The notes: a model not told the origin generated them from the sequence alone. Positions 17,196 through 26,105 are shown, counted from the stretch's first letter. The stretch is DNA of 64,000 bases from Limnohabitans sp. MORI2 (GCF_027925025.1 NZ_AP027058.1:744001-808000); one strand, 5' to 3'. Numbers and translations: made by a program.

Positions 17196-19106
17196 ATGGG
17201 CCTGAGTCAAGCTGTCACCACCAATTCAGATGTTGCGGTCAACGATACCGTTGATCCAAGGGATGGTTTCGCCTCGATTAAGTTGACACCGCCTTTGGTG
17301 CTCACCATTTCGCTGATGTTCATCATTGCCAGCGATGGTCATGTGGATGATGCTGAAAGCAGTCAAATTCAATCGGTCATTGGTCAAAACGAAGAGCTGG
17401 TTCGTTTTGCATCGACTTATGTGCGTGCTGTCTCGCTGAAAGAATTTTTGTTGCGCGCCCCTCATGGGCTCAGTTTGCGCGATAAGTTTTGCGTTCTCAG
17501 CAATGTGTGTGACGCCATGTTTGCCGATGGCATGGTGCATGAGATTGAGCAAAAGACCTTGCATCTGCTACAGGCTGCATTTGGTATCTCAGCGAAAGAT
17601 TTTTCGCGCCATCTAGACACGTTAAAGCTGAAAAACGACAGGACGGTGCTCGGTGATTTTCGACTGACTGCTTCCCATGCGTCGATGACGCCTCACCTAG
17701 CACTTGCAGCCTCGGTGCTGTACATGATGAGTGCAGATGGCAGCATTGACAAGCACGAAATCGGTCGACTTGAGACCTTGGTCGCCGAGTATGAGGGCTT
17801 GCAAAAACTCGCTGTGGCCTATGTGCGCAAAACAAAGCGTGAGAGATTTATCCAAGAGGCTGCTTATGCCTTGACCGAGGAACAGAAGGCTTTCATTCTT
17901 TTGAATGTGTATGACACCATGACTTCAGATGGTGTGATTGCAGTCGTTGAAGACAAAATTTTTTCAGCCTTGCAAAAAGCGTTTGGGGTAGATGACCTCG
18001 AGTTCACAGCGCACGTTCAGGTCTTGGAGGATAAAAATTTCAAACCCTTTGATCTGAGAAAAGTCAATGTTGATCATCTGTTTGAGATGGTTGAACGTGA
18101 GCAAATGATGTTGCATGCCAAAGACAGTGACTCGGCGCATGCTTTACTGGGTGAGATGGTGTCGCGGACGATTCAAGACAATGTCTCAAACGTCAAGCAA
18201 GATCTAGGCGCGTCTGCCAATGTGATTCAGATCCAAACGAATGCCATTGATGAACGCAATCTACAAAAAATAGATGCGGCCAATGATGCGAGTCACCGTG
18301 AGCGTTTGGCTGACGAGCAGATGGACGCCAACCGACAAAAACTAGACGATTCCAATCGCGAGCAACACCGAGAGCAGTTGCCTCAAGATGTCATGGATGC
18401 GGCTCGAGTTCGGCTACCTGAAGACAACCAGGGTGCTAACCATCAAAAATTGGCACAGTCTGATGGTGAGGCGAATCAGCAAACACTGCCAGTCGAGTTA
18501 CGCATCGACCATCTGCATGAAGACATTGAAGAGCTGCACGGGCAGTTGACAGAATTTGAGTCAAAGAATCGCAGCTGGCTCAACATGGGCAAGATTTTTC
18601 AGCAAGAAGAAGAGCGCAATCGCCAAAAGCTAGCGCAAGAATTTGAGATTGAAAATTTCCAAAAAATTCAAAACCATTCAACGCAAATCAATCGACAGAA
18701 AATTGGGTCAGATTCAGCGTTGAAGGAAATGCCAGGGCCCGTTGGGTTCGACCCTGCAGACGCGCCGTCACACGACCAAGATCATGTCTCATCAGGACTT
18801 CTGTCCAATGCAGAGGTCATCGATACGTTGCATGGCGTTAATTCAGACGCTGGTCATGGTCATGTGACCTCACAGCCTTTACGAGGGAATGGCTTTGTCT
18901 ACGAAGGTCGTGTTCTAGACTTCCCACAAAGCCGATACAGGGTTTCACTCAAAGAGTGTTTGTTGGCCGTTGCGCTGACGGTTTGCGTGTCGAATTTAGG
19001 CGCGATGAAACAAGATTCCCGCCGTGTCAATGCGGGTGTCCTCCAAAAGTTAGAGTCCACCACCACTGTGCATGAGGCAGGAGCCGTTTTGTCGGTAGGC
19101 CCCTGA
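17196..19106 (+). CDS. TerB-like domain protein with 12-residue tandem repeats and C-terminal membrane segment
   Basis: I do not recognise this 636-residue protein as a named gene. Residues about 30-290 hold two similar helical modules, each with two acidic loop motifs of TerB/DUF533-like type: ASDGHVDDAE and FADGMVHEIE, then SADGSIDKHE and TSDGVIAVVE. Such loops are associated with metal binding in TerB-like proteins. Residues 354-437 contain seven exact-length 12-residue repeats and 474-509 three more, of pattern x-N-x-Q-K-L plus six variable residues, rich in Gln, Asn, Asp and Arg. Near residues 585-605 a hydrophobic segment (ECLLAVALTVCVSNLGAM) could anchor it in the membrane. The gene follows a two-component pair and shares its upstream motif. 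Its stop abuts the convergent livF stop with no base between. Function unknown. Confidence 0.7.
   Translation: MGLSQAVTTNSDVAVNDTVDPRDGFASIKLTPPLVLTISLMFIIASDGHVDDAESSQIQSVIGQNEELVRFASTYVRAVSLKEFLLRAPHGLSLRDKFCVLSNVCDAMFADGMVHEIEQKTLHLLQAAFGISAKDFSRHLDTLKLKNDRTVLGDFRLTASHASMTPHLALAASVLYMMSADGSIDKHEIGRLETLVAEYEGLQKLAVAYVRKTKRERFIQEAAYALTEEQKAFILLNVYDTMTSDGVIAVVEDKIFSALQKAFGVDDLEFTAHVQVLEDKNFKPFDLRKVNVDHLFEMVEREQMMLHAKDSDSAHALLGEMVSRTIQDNVSNVKQDLGASANVIQIQTNAIDERNLQKIDAANDASHRERLADEQMDANRQKLDDSNREQHREQLPQDVMDAARVRLPEDNQGANHQKLAQSDGEANQQTLPVELRIDHLHEDIEELHGQLTEFESKNRSWLNMGKIFQQEEERNRQKLAQEFEIENFQKIQNHSTQINRQKIGSDSALKEMPGPVGFDPADAPSHDQDHVSSGLLSNAEVIDTLHGVNSDAGHGHVTSQPLRGNGFVYEGRVLDFPQSRYRVSLKECLLAVALTVCVSNLGAMKQDSRRVNAGVLQKLESTTTVHEAGAVLSVGP
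18255..18506 (+). repeat. seven tandem 36 bp units encoding a 12-residue repeat
   Basis: Seven consecutive 12-codon units encode RNLQKIDAANDA, SHRERLADEQMD, ANRQKLDDSNRE, QHREQLPQDVMD, AARVRLPEDNQG, ANHQKLAQSDGE and ANQQTLPVELRI. A hydrophobic Leu or Ile is fixed at position 6 and Asn or His is common at position 2. The DNA copies have diverged but no unit has gained or lost a codon, so the 12-residue period has been kept. Confidence 0.75.
18615..18722 (+). repeat. three further copies of the 12-residue repeat
   Basis: RNRQKLAQEFEI, ENFQKIQNHSTQ and INRQKIGSDSAL continue the same 12-residue pattern in the same protein after a 36-residue non-repeat linker. The core N-x-Q-K-(L/I) is strictest here. 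Confidence 0.7.
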
Positions 19107-19826
19107 TTAAACGCCCAAATAACTCGGCAGCGCTGGGTCGTGCAACATGTCTTGCGCATCACCTTGCATGACCACCAAGCCTTTTTGCAGCACCAACGCA
19201 CGGTTGCTGCGCGACAGCACCTTGTGCCAATCGCGGTCCACGATGAGCACGGCCAGGCCGCTGGCTTTGATCTCGTCAATCACGCGCCAAATGTCGGCCA
19301 CGATGAGTGGGGCCAAACCTTCGGTGGCTTCGTCCAAGATGATGAGGTCGGGGTGCGTCATCAGCGCGCGACCAATGGAGAGCATTTGCTGCTCGCCGCC
19401 TGAGAGCTGGCTGCCCAAGTTGGTCAAGCGTTCGGCCAAGCGAGGGAAGGTGTGCAACACGCGCTCCAGCGTCCAGTCACTGCGGTCGTCACGACCACGG
19501 CGCGCGGCCATGACCAAGTTCTCGCGCACGCTCAGGTTGCCAAACACGCCACGACCTTCTGGCACATAGGCCACGCCCATGCGCGCCACTTCATGCGGGC
19601 GTGCTTTGGAAATGTCGTGACCAAACAAATGAATGTGCCCATCGCGTTGATGCACATGGCCGAGCAAGCTGCGAATGAGTGTGCTCTTGCCCATGCCGTT
19701 GCGGCCCAACAGGCCCACGGTTTCGCCTTTGCGAATATCAAGGCTCACGCCATGCAGCACATGGCTGCTGTCGTACCACGCATGCACGTCTTGGGCTTGC
19801 AGAATGATTTCGGAACTGACGGTCAT
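19107..19826 (-). CDS. ABC transporter ATPase, LivF-like (second Liv operon)
   Basis: This 239-residue LivF-class ATPase has Walker A GRNGMGKST near residue 42, signature LSGGEQQML near 140 and Walker B LIILDEATEGLAP near 165. The start codon shares one base with the upstream livG stop, so translation is coupled. It is the last gene of an importer operon that follows benzoate-activation genes, so benzoate or a related aromatic acid is the likely ligand. The stop codon directly abuts the stop of the convergent TerB-like gene. Confidence 0.88.
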   Translation of the reverse strand: MTVSSEIILQAQDVHAWYDSSHVLHGVSLDIRKGETVGLLGRNGMGKSTLIRSLLGHVHQRDGHIHLFGHDISKARPHEVARMGVAYVPEGRGVFGNLSVRENLVMAARRGRDDRSDWTLERVLHTFPRLAERLTNLGSQLSGGEQQMLSIGRALMTHPDLIILDEATEGLAPLIVADIWRVIDEIKASGLAVLIVDRDWHKVLSRSNRALVLQKGLVVMQGDAQDMLHDPALPSYLGV

Positions 19827-20575
19827 CAGTGATCTCCCAAATAGGCGCTGCGCACATCGGGGTTGTTGCGCACTTCATCGGGCGTGCCCGAGGCAATCAC
19901 GTTGCCGTTGACCATGACGGTGATGCAATCGGCAATGCGAAACACCGCATCCATGTCATGCTCGACCAACAAAATGGCGTGGTCTTGCTTGAGCTCTTGC
20001 AGCAGGGTGAGCATGCGTTCGGTTTCTTCCGCGCCCATGCCAGCCAAGGGCTCGTCGAGCAACAGCACTTGCGGTGCCATGGCCAAACACATGGCAATTT
20101 CCAGTTGGCGTTTTTGGCCGTGGCTCAGGTAGCCCGCTTGACGGTGCAGCACCTCGCCCAAGCCAACGCGCACCGCTGCGTCGTGGCCGATGTGTTGGGT
20201 CACGGGGTCGGTCTCAGCGTTGCGCCAAAACGCCCATGCTTGTTGGTGCTGCGCTTGGGCCGAGAGGCGGCAGTTTTCGAGCGCGGTGAAGCTGGGGTAA
20301 ATGGTGTTGCGCTGGTAGCTGCGGCCCAAGCCAGCGCGTGCGCGGCGAGGTTGCGGCCATTGTGAAATGTCTTGACCCAGCAACTCGACTTCGCCCGAGG
20401 AGGGGGGGAATTCGCCCGAGAGCAAGTTGATGAGAGTGGACTTGCCTGCGCCGTTGGTGCCAATGACGGCGTGCACGCTGCCGCGCGCGAGGTCGAGCGA
20501 CACGTTGTTGACGGCGACCAAACCGCCCCAGCGGCGGGTGAGGTTTTTACCTCGCAAGAGGATCTGGGTGCTCAT
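19826..20575 (-). CDS. ABC transporter ATPase, LivG-like
   Basis: This 249-residue LivG-class ATPase has Walker A GTNGAGKST near residue 40, signature LSHGQKRQLEIA and Walker B VLLLDEPLAGM. It overlaps livM by 4 bp (ATGA) and livF by 1 bp. With LivF it forms the cytoplasmic motor of the second HAAT importer. Unlike the first operon it is a separate polypeptide from LivM. Confidence 0.88.
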   Translation of the reverse strand: MSTQILLRGKNLTRRWGGLVAVNNVSLDLARGSVHAVIGTNGAGKSTLINLLSGEFPPSSGEVELLGQDISQWPQPRRARAGLGRSYQRNTIYPSFTALENCRLSAQAQHQQAWAFWRNAETDPVTQHIGHDAAVRVGLGEVLHRQAGYLSHGQKRQLEIAMCLAMAPQVLLLDEPLAGMGAEETERMLTLLQELKQDHAILLVEHDMDAVFRIADCITVMVNGNVIASGTPDEVRNNPDVRSAYLGDH

Positions 20576-21570
20576 GCGACATCCTCCTCGGTGTGGGTGT
20601 CTTTGGGGCGGGCTGAACGACCGATCAGTCGTTCACGGAATTGTTGGGGCAAGGCCACCAAGCCATGCGGCATGAACGCCACACACGCGATGATGGCCAC
20701 GCCCAGCCCCAAGTGCCAGTGCTTGGCGTAACTGCCAAACACAGCTTCGGATTGAAACAACTCTTGCAGCAAGGCAAACGCAAATGCGCCAATGAGTGCG
20801 CCACGCATGTGGCCCAAACCACCCAAGATGATCATCACCAGCACAGCACCGCTCAAGTGCCAGCTGAGCAACTCAGGGTTCACAAAACCGTCTTTGATGG
20901 CAAACAGATAACCCGCCCAGCCTGCCAACGCGCCCGACAAGGTGAACGCCGCCAGCTTGTAGGGGTAGGTGGAAAAGCCTGTGGCCTTCATGCGTTGTTC
21001 GTTCACACGAATGCCGGCCAGTGCACGGCCAAATGGCGAGCGCAACAGTTGTGTGAGGAACACATAGCCCACCAACAAACTCAGCCAAATAAAGCCATAC
21101 AAGTGCATGGGCTGGTCCAGGTCAATCCAACCCAAGGCTGGCTTGACGTACATGTAGATGCCATCGGTGCCACCACCCAAAGGTGTGTCGTGCACCACGT
21201 AGTAGGCCATTTGCGAAAACGCCAAGGTCACCATGATGAAGTACACGCCTTGGGTGCGAAGTGATAGCGCACCTACGGCCAGCGCATACACACCAGCCAA
21301 GACCACGGCAGACAACAAGGACAACAACAACGAAGGTGCGCTGCCATCCGCAGGCGCGAGCAACAAGGCCGCATACGCGCCAATGCCAAAAAACGCCGCT
21401 TGACCAAAGCACACCAAGCCCGTGCTGCCCACGAGCAGCTCCAAGCTCAAGGCCAGCAAGGCGTAAATCATGATCTTGGCCACCAAGTCCACGCCATACG
21501 AGCTGGCGACAACCGGCCACAGTGCCAGCAGACCGAACACGGCCACCACAAAAGAAGAAGGATGACGCAT
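20572..21570 (-). CDS. ABC transporter permease, LivM-like
   Basis: This 332-residue hydrophobic permease is of the LivM class, with the conserved stretch SLELLVGSTGLVCFGQAAFFGIGAYAA near residues 40-65 and around eight to ten membrane helices. The cytoplasmic C-terminal tail is charged. It is 4 bp downstream of livH and overlaps livG by 4 bp. It forms the channel with LivH for import of the operon's ligand, probably benzoate. Confidence 0.88.
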   Translation of the reverse strand: MRHPSSFVVAVFGLLALWPVVASSYGVDLVAKIMIYALLALSLELLVGSTGLVCFGQAAFFGIGAYAALLLAPADGSAPSLLLSLLSAVVLAGVYALAVGALSLRTQGVYFIMVTLAFSQMAYYVVHDTPLGGGTDGIYMYVKPALGWIDLDQPMHLYGFIWLSLLVGYVFLTQLLRSPFGRALAGIRVNEQRMKATGFSTYPYKLAAFTLSGALAGWAGYLFAIKDGFVNPELLSWHLSGAVLVMIILGGLGHMRGALIGAFAFALLQELFQSEAVFGSYAKHWHLGLGVAIIACVAFMPHGLVALPQQFRERLIGRSARPKDTHTEEDVA

Positions 21571-21574
21571 GTCT

Positions 21575-22453
21575 TTAGTCCTTGAACAAACCGTTGGGAC
21601 GCCATAAAAGAATCAGCGCCATCAACACATACACCAACACGCCCGCCGCTTGCGGCACAAGCACTTTGCCAAAGGTGTCGACAATGCCAATCAGCAAAGC
21701 GGCGACCAAAGCGCCTTTGATGGAACCAATGCCACCAATCACCACCACCACAAAACAGATGATGAGCACGGCATTGCCCATATTGGGATAGACGCTTGAT
21801 ACTGGGGCGGCGATCATGCCGGCAAACACGGCCAACGCCACACCGATGGCAAACACCACGCGGTACAAGAAGGTGATGTCAATGCCTAAGCTTTGCACCA
21901 TTTCTCGGTTGTTGGTGCCTGCGCGAATCATCATGCCTAAGCGTGTGCGGGTGAACACAAACCACATGGCCACCGCCAACAACAAACACACACCGCTGAT
22001 GAACAAGCGATAGACGGGGTAGGTCATCACATCGTTCAAGGGCAGGGTGCCGTTTAAAAATTCGGGCACGGTGACACCATGCACATCGTCGCCCACCAGC
22101 AAGCTTCGCAATTCTTCAAACACCAAAATCAAGCCATAAGTCATGAGCACTTGTTGCAAATGCTCGCGCTCGTAGAGGTAGCTGAAAAACGCCCACTCGA
22201 GCACATAGCCGAGAATGACCGAGAGCACCAAGCCCGCCACCATGGTGCTGAAAAACTCACCACCAAACGCAGCGCCCACGATGGGTGCCAAGGCGTAGGC
22301 CATGTAGGCGCCAATCATGTAGAAGCTGCCGTGCGCCAAATTGATGACGCCCATGATGCCGAAGATCAAGGTCAGCCCCGAGGCGACCAAGAACAGCAGC
22401 AAGCCATATTGCATGGCGTTGAGGCATTGAATGAGAAAAGTTGCAAAGTCCAT
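21575..22453 (-). CDS. ABC transporter permease, LivH-like
   Basis: The start chosen is the ATG at 22453 (MDFATFLIQCLNAMQYGLLLF), giving 292 residues; an ATG six codons upstream at 22471 is possible but lies only 7 bp from the hairpin's T-run. The LivH signature segment FGIMGVINLAHGSFYMIGAYMAY is clear, as are several membrane helices. It pairs with LivM. A terminator-like hairpin separates it from the binding-protein gene, so its transcript level is probably lower. Confidence 0.87.
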   Translation of the reverse strand: MDFATFLIQCLNAMQYGLLLFLVASGLTLIFGIMGVINLAHGSFYMIGAYMAYALAPIVGAAFGGEFFSTMVAGLVLSVILGYVLEWAFFSYLYEREHLQQVLMTYGLILVFEELRSLLVGDDVHGVTVPEFLNGTLPLNDVMTYPVYRLFISGVCLLLAVAMWFVFTRTRLGMMIRAGTNNREMVQSLGIDITFLYRVVFAIGVALAVFAGMIAAPVSSVYPNMGNAVLIICFVVVVIGGIGSIKGALVAALLIGIVDTFGKVLVPQAAGVLVYVLMALILLWRPNGLFKD

Positions 22454-22477
22454 GGCAGGTGTGCGTGTCATGCAGTC

Positions 22478-22508
22478 AAAAAATAAGCCGCCCCCCGAAA
22501 GGGGCGGC
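22478..22508 (-). terminator. intrinsic terminator/attenuator between binding-protein and livH genes (second operon)
   Basis: The arms GCCGCCCC at 22487-22494 and GGGGCGGC at 22501-22508 pair perfectly around a 6-base loop. On the minus strand the hairpin is followed by TTATTTTTT. It lies 12 bp past the binding-protein stop and just before livH. This is the same position as the hairpin of the first Liv operon, though the sequences are unrelated. Confidence 0.8.
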
Positions 22509-22519
22509 CTAAGGGGTGG

Positions 22520-23689
22520 TTACATCTTGCAGCCAAGGCCGGGGTCGGCCAGTGCTTTAGACGCCACGCCTTCCAACACGTTTTCTTTGCCCACCACTTT
22601 GCGCAAGTAAATGTCTTGCACAGGGTTGTGGCTCTTGGACATGGTGAAGGTGCCGCGTGGGCTGTCGATCTTGGCAGCGCGCACCGCTTGTGCAAAACCT
22701 TGGATGTTTTTCGCATCACCCTTGGTGGCGTTCAAACCGATGCCCAACATTTGGCCTGCGTCATAGCCTTGCACGGCATACACGTCGGGTTGCAGTTTGT
22801 AGGCTTTGGCGTAGGCCAAGCGGAAGGCTTGGTCGCGCTTGTTGTTCAAGTTGTCGGCGTAGTGCAAGGTAGTGAGCAAGCCGTCTGCGTCAGCGCCTTG
22901 GGCTTCCAAAGTGCCATCGGTCAAGAAGCCAGAGCCATACAGCGGAATGGTTTTCTTCAAACCAGCGGCTGAGTAGTCTTTGACGAACTTCACAGCACCG
23001 CCACCTGCGAAGAAGGTGAACACGGCATCAGGTTTGGTGGCTGCAATCTCGGTCAGCAGCGCTTGGAACTCGACGTTAGGGAAGGGCAGGCTGAGCTCTT
23101 TCACCACCGTGCCGCCGCTCTTTTCAAAGCCGTCTTTGAAACCTTTGACGGCCTCGTCACCCGCTGCGTATTTCCAAGTGATGGTGACGATTTTCTTGTG
23201 GCCTTTTTTCGCGGCCACTTCGCCCATGGCGTAGCCAGGTTGCCAGTTGCTAAAGCTTGAGCGGAAGATGTTGGGCGCACACATGGGGCCTGTCACGGCG
23301 GCTGCACCGGCATTGGGCACGAGCAACAAAGTGCCCGATTCTTTGGCGGCTTTGGCCATGGCCATGGCCACGCCGCTGTGCACGGTGCCCACGATCACGT
23401 CGACGTTGTCGCGTTTGATGAGTTTGTTCACGTTATCGGTGGCTTTGGATGGATCGCTCTCGTCGTCCACGCGCACGTATTCGACTTCGCGGCCTGCGAT
23501 CTTGCCGCCTTGTTCAGACACGTACAAACGGAAACCGTTGTCGATGGCAGTACCCAAAGAGGCAAAGGTGCCGGTGGCGGGCAGCATGAAGCCTACCTTG
23601 AGTTTGGGTTGTGCTTGCGCCCATGTGTTGGTGGTCGCAGCGATCACTGCAAGCGCAGCGGCTGAGAGTAGAACGGTTCTTTTTTGCAT
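22520..23689 (-). CDS. periplasmic aromatic-acid/branched-chain amino acid binding protein (LivK-like)
   Basis: This 389-residue Peripla_BP_6 protein has a Sec signal peptide (residues 1 to about 26, MQKRTVLLSAAALAVIAATTNTWA minus a few residues) and the family's N-terminal LKVGFMLPATGTFASLG followed by VEYVRVDDESDP. AGGAGACAACC precedes the ATG. It belongs to the subgroup commonly encoded in benzoate (box) gene clusters, so benzoate or a hydroxybenzoate is a likely ligand. It is the first of five importer genes and is followed by a probable attenuator. Confidence 0.87.
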   Translation of the reverse strand: MQKRTVLLSAAALAVIAATTNTWAQAQPKLKVGFMLPATGTFASLGTAIDNGFRLYVSEQGGKIAGREVEYVRVDDESDPSKATDNVNKLIKRDNVDVIVGTVHSGVAMAMAKAAKESGTLLLVPNAGAAAVTGPMCAPNIFRSSFSNWQPGYAMGEVAAKKGHKKIVTITWKYAAGDEAVKGFKDGFEKSGGTVVKELSLPFPNVEFQALLTEIAATKPDAVFTFFAGGGAVKFVKDYSAAGLKKTIPLYGSGFLTDGTLEAQGADADGLLTTLHYADNLNNKRDQAFRLAYAKAYKLQPDVYAVQGYDAGQMLGIGLNATKGDAKNIQGFAQAVRAAKIDSPRGTFTMSKSHNPVQDIYLRKVVGKENVLEGVASKALADPGLGCKM

Positions 23690-23707
23690 GGTTGTCTCCT
23701 GTTTTAT

Positions 23708-24511
23708 TTAGGGTTGCGCGGGGGTTGAAACTTGAGATTGAAAAAACTGCACACACCCTTTGGTGAGCGCTTGCGGTTGATCGCGATGAGGCGAGTGACC
23801 GCAGTTGGCCAATTCAAGCAACTGGGTGTGAGGCACATGGCGCTGGATGTCTCGAATTTGTGCCAAGGTGCCGTACTCGTCGTTGATGCCCTGAATGGCG
23901 AGTACAGGGCAGGTGATGCTTGCTAGTTCGTTCTCGATAGACCAGCTGCGAAATTCGGGGGCGAGCCAAATGCGGTTCCAACCCCAAAACGCAGAATCTA
24001 CGTCGCTATGGTAGCGGGCCAAACGCTGGCGCAGATCGGTGTTTTCATAGGCGTCTTTGGCCAATGCAATGCTTTTCACCGACACGTCTTCGACCATGAT
24101 GTGAGGCGCCAACACCATCACCCCCGCACAGGCGTGGCGTGCGGCAAACAGCAGTGCCATCGAACCGCCATCGCTGTGGCCAAACAGCCAAGGCGCTTCG
24201 TTGACTTGCAAAGCTTGCAGCAAAGCAGGCAGCACCTCACGTGCTTGGCGATGCATGAAGTTGGGCGCCCAATGCTCATCGGCATCGCGTGGTGTGGACT
24301 GGCCGTAGCCTGGGCGTGAATACACCAAGCCGCGCACGCCTAGGGCATCGCACAGCTGTTGCGGGTAGTCGCGCCACATGGCGAGTGAGCCCAAGCCTTC
24401 GTGCAAAAACACAAACAAGGGCGCATCGCTCAAATGCGCGTTGAGCCACTGGTGCTCAATGCGCACGGCACGACCTTGCCAGTCGATGTCGATGAATTCG
24501 CTGTGGCCCAT
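23708..24511 (-). CDS. alpha/beta hydrolase
   Basis: This 267-residue alpha/beta hydrolase has the nucleophile elbow GHSDGG (Ser113), an oxyanion-type HEGLGS segment near residue 38 and a late His in NCGHSPHRD. It lies between benzoate-CoA ligase and the importer genes on the same strand (10 bp and 18 bp gaps). Hydrolases of this type recur in box clusters. A thioesterase role rescuing CoA from benzoyl-CoA or a dead-end intermediate is plausible, as is hydrolysis of a benzoate ester, but neither is shown by sequence. Confidence 0.75.
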   Translation of the reverse strand: MGHSEFIDIDWQGRAVRIEHQWLNAHLSDAPLFVFLHEGLGSLAMWRDYPQQLCDALGVRGLVYSRPGYGQSTPRDADEHWAPNFMHRQAREVLPALLQALQVNEAPWLFGHSDGGSMALLFAARHACAGVMVLAPHIMVEDVSVKSIALAKDAYENTDLRQRLARYHSDVDSAFWGWNRIWLAPEFRSWSIENELASITCPVLAIQGINDEYGTLAQIRDIQRHVPHTQLLELANCGHSPHRDQPQALTKGCVQFFQSQVSTPAQP

Positions 24512-24521
24512 GCGTGTGCTT

Positions 24522-26105
24522 TTAGCCTTGGGCTTCTTGGGCGCGCAGCTTGAAGCGCTGAATCTTGCCGGTGGCGGTTTTGGGTAACTCGCTCACAAAC
24601 TCGATGGCGCGTGGGTATTTGTACGGAGCGAGCTTGTCTTTCACAAAGGCTTTCAACTCGTCTTCGCCAACCTTGGAGCCTTCTTTGCGCACCACAAAGG
24701 CTTTGGTTTTGGTCAGCCCTTCAGCATCGACCACGCCAATGACGGCAGCTTCCAAAACGCCCGTGTGTTGAATGAGCGTGGCTTCGACTTCAAAGGGGCT
24801 GACATAAATGCCGCTGACTTTGAGCATGTCGTCGCTGCGCCCGCCGTAGGTGTAGGTGCCATCGGCGTTGCGCACGTATTTGTCGCCGCTCTTGGTCCAT
24901 CCGCCTTGGAAAGTTTCGCGGCTTTTCTCGCGGTTGCCCCAGTACATGAGGGCCGCAGAAGGGCCTTTGATGTAGAGGTCGCCGGGCTCGCCGTCGGGCA
25001 CGGCATTGCCATCGTCGCCGCGCAGCTCAATCTCGTAGCCGGGCACGGGCCAGCCGGTGGTGCCGTAGCGGACATCGTCGGGCTTGTTGGACAAAAAGAT
25101 GTGCAGCATTTCGGTGGAGCCAATGCCGTCGACGATGTGCACGCCAAAGTGCTCGGTGAAACGCTCGCCCAATTCGGCGGGCAATGCCTCGCCTGCGGAG
25201 GACACCAAGCGCATGGCCACGTCGGATTTCTTGGGCAGATTGGGGTGGGCCAACATGCCGGCAAAGCCCGTGGGCGCGCCAAAGAACACTGTGGGCTTGG
25301 CACCGCCCACGCCACCGGTCATGCGCTTGAACGTGGCGTCAGGCGTGGGGCGTTCGGCCATGAGGATGGCGCATGCGCCCACCGTCATTGGGAAGGTCAA
25401 GCCGTTGCCCAAGCCATAAGCAAAGAACAGTTTGGCGGCTGAAAAACACACATCATGTTCGGTGAGTTTGAGCACATCTTTGCCGTAAAGCATGGAGGTC
25501 CAGTAAGGGTTGGCGTGCGAGTGCACGGTGCCCTTGGGACGACCGGTGGAGCCGGACGAATACAGCCAGAAACCGGGGTCGTCGGCGTTGGTGGCAGCTG
25601 CTTTGGTCAATGCAGGTTGTGACTGCAGGAAGGACTCCAGCTCCACCTCAGCAGGGTGCAGGGGTGCTGCCGGTTTGGAGACGATGACTTTGCTCACTTC
25701 GTGGTCCGACTTGATCATGGCCGCGGTGAGTGTTGGCAGTAACGCCCCCGACACCAATACCGCTTGCGCGCGCGAGTGTTCGAGCATGTAGGCGTAGTCG
25801 TCGGGCGTGAGCAAGGTGTTCACGGCCACGGGCACAAGACCCGCGTACATGGCGCCCAAAAAGCTCACAGGCCAATCGTTGCAGTCTTGCATGAGCAAGA
25901 GCACGCGCTCTTCGCGGCGAATGCCCAAGCTACGCAAACCCGCGGCCAAGCTGCGTACGCGCTGAGACAGTTCGCCGTAGGTGAGCGTGCCGTGGTCGTC
26001 GATGAACGCAGGGCGTTCAGGGTGGCCTGCATTGCGTTCGAGCAACCATTGCGCGAAGTTGAATTGGTCGGCTGGTGCTGCTACGGTGGTTGTTGTGTTT
26101 GTCAT
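24522..26105 (-). CDS. bclA: benzoate-CoA ligase
   Basis: This 527-residue AMP-forming ligase belongs to the benzoate-CoA ligase family. The P-loop is YSSGSTGRPKGTVHSH near residue 185, the adenylate motif is GIGSTEMLHIFLSN, and the C-terminal hinge SDDMLKVSGIYVSP leads to catalytic Lys514 in TATGKIQRF. It makes benzoyl-CoA from benzoate, ATP and CoA in the cytoplasm, the entry step for BoxABC. Its ATG overlaps the TGA of a 29-codon upstream frame and has its own AGGAGG ribosome site. It stands between boxD and the hydrolase gene. Confidence 0.92.
   Translation of the reverse strand: MTNTTTTVAAPADQFNFAQWLLERNAGHPERPAFIDDHGTLTYGELSQRVRSLAAGLRSLGIRREERVLLLMQDCNDWPVSFLGAMYAGLVPVAVNTLLTPDDYAYMLEHSRAQAVLVSGALLPTLTAAMIKSDHEVSKVIVSKPAAPLHPAEVELESFLQSQPALTKAAATNADDPGFWLYSSGSTGRPKGTVHSHANPYWTSMLYGKDVLKLTEHDVCFSAAKLFFAYGLGNGLTFPMTVGACAILMAERPTPDATFKRMTGGVGGAKPTVFFGAPTGFAGMLAHPNLPKKSDVAMRLVSSAGEALPAELGERFTEHFGVHIVDGIGSTEMLHIFLSNKPDDVRYGTTGWPVPGYEIELRGDDGNAVPDGEPGDLYIKGPSAALMYWGNREKSRETFQGGWTKSGDKYVRNADGTYTYGGRSDDMLKVSGIYVSPFEVEATLIQHTGVLEAAVIGVVDAEGLTKTKAFVVRKEGSKVGEDELKAFVKDKLAPYKYPRAIEFVSELPKTATGKIQRFKLRAQEAQG

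Noticed and set aside
17196-19106. Calling the TerB-like protein a tellurite-resistance determinant
   Set aside because: Only the acidic loop motifs resemble TerB, no other ter genes are present, and the repeat region and membrane segment do not belong to known Ter proteins.
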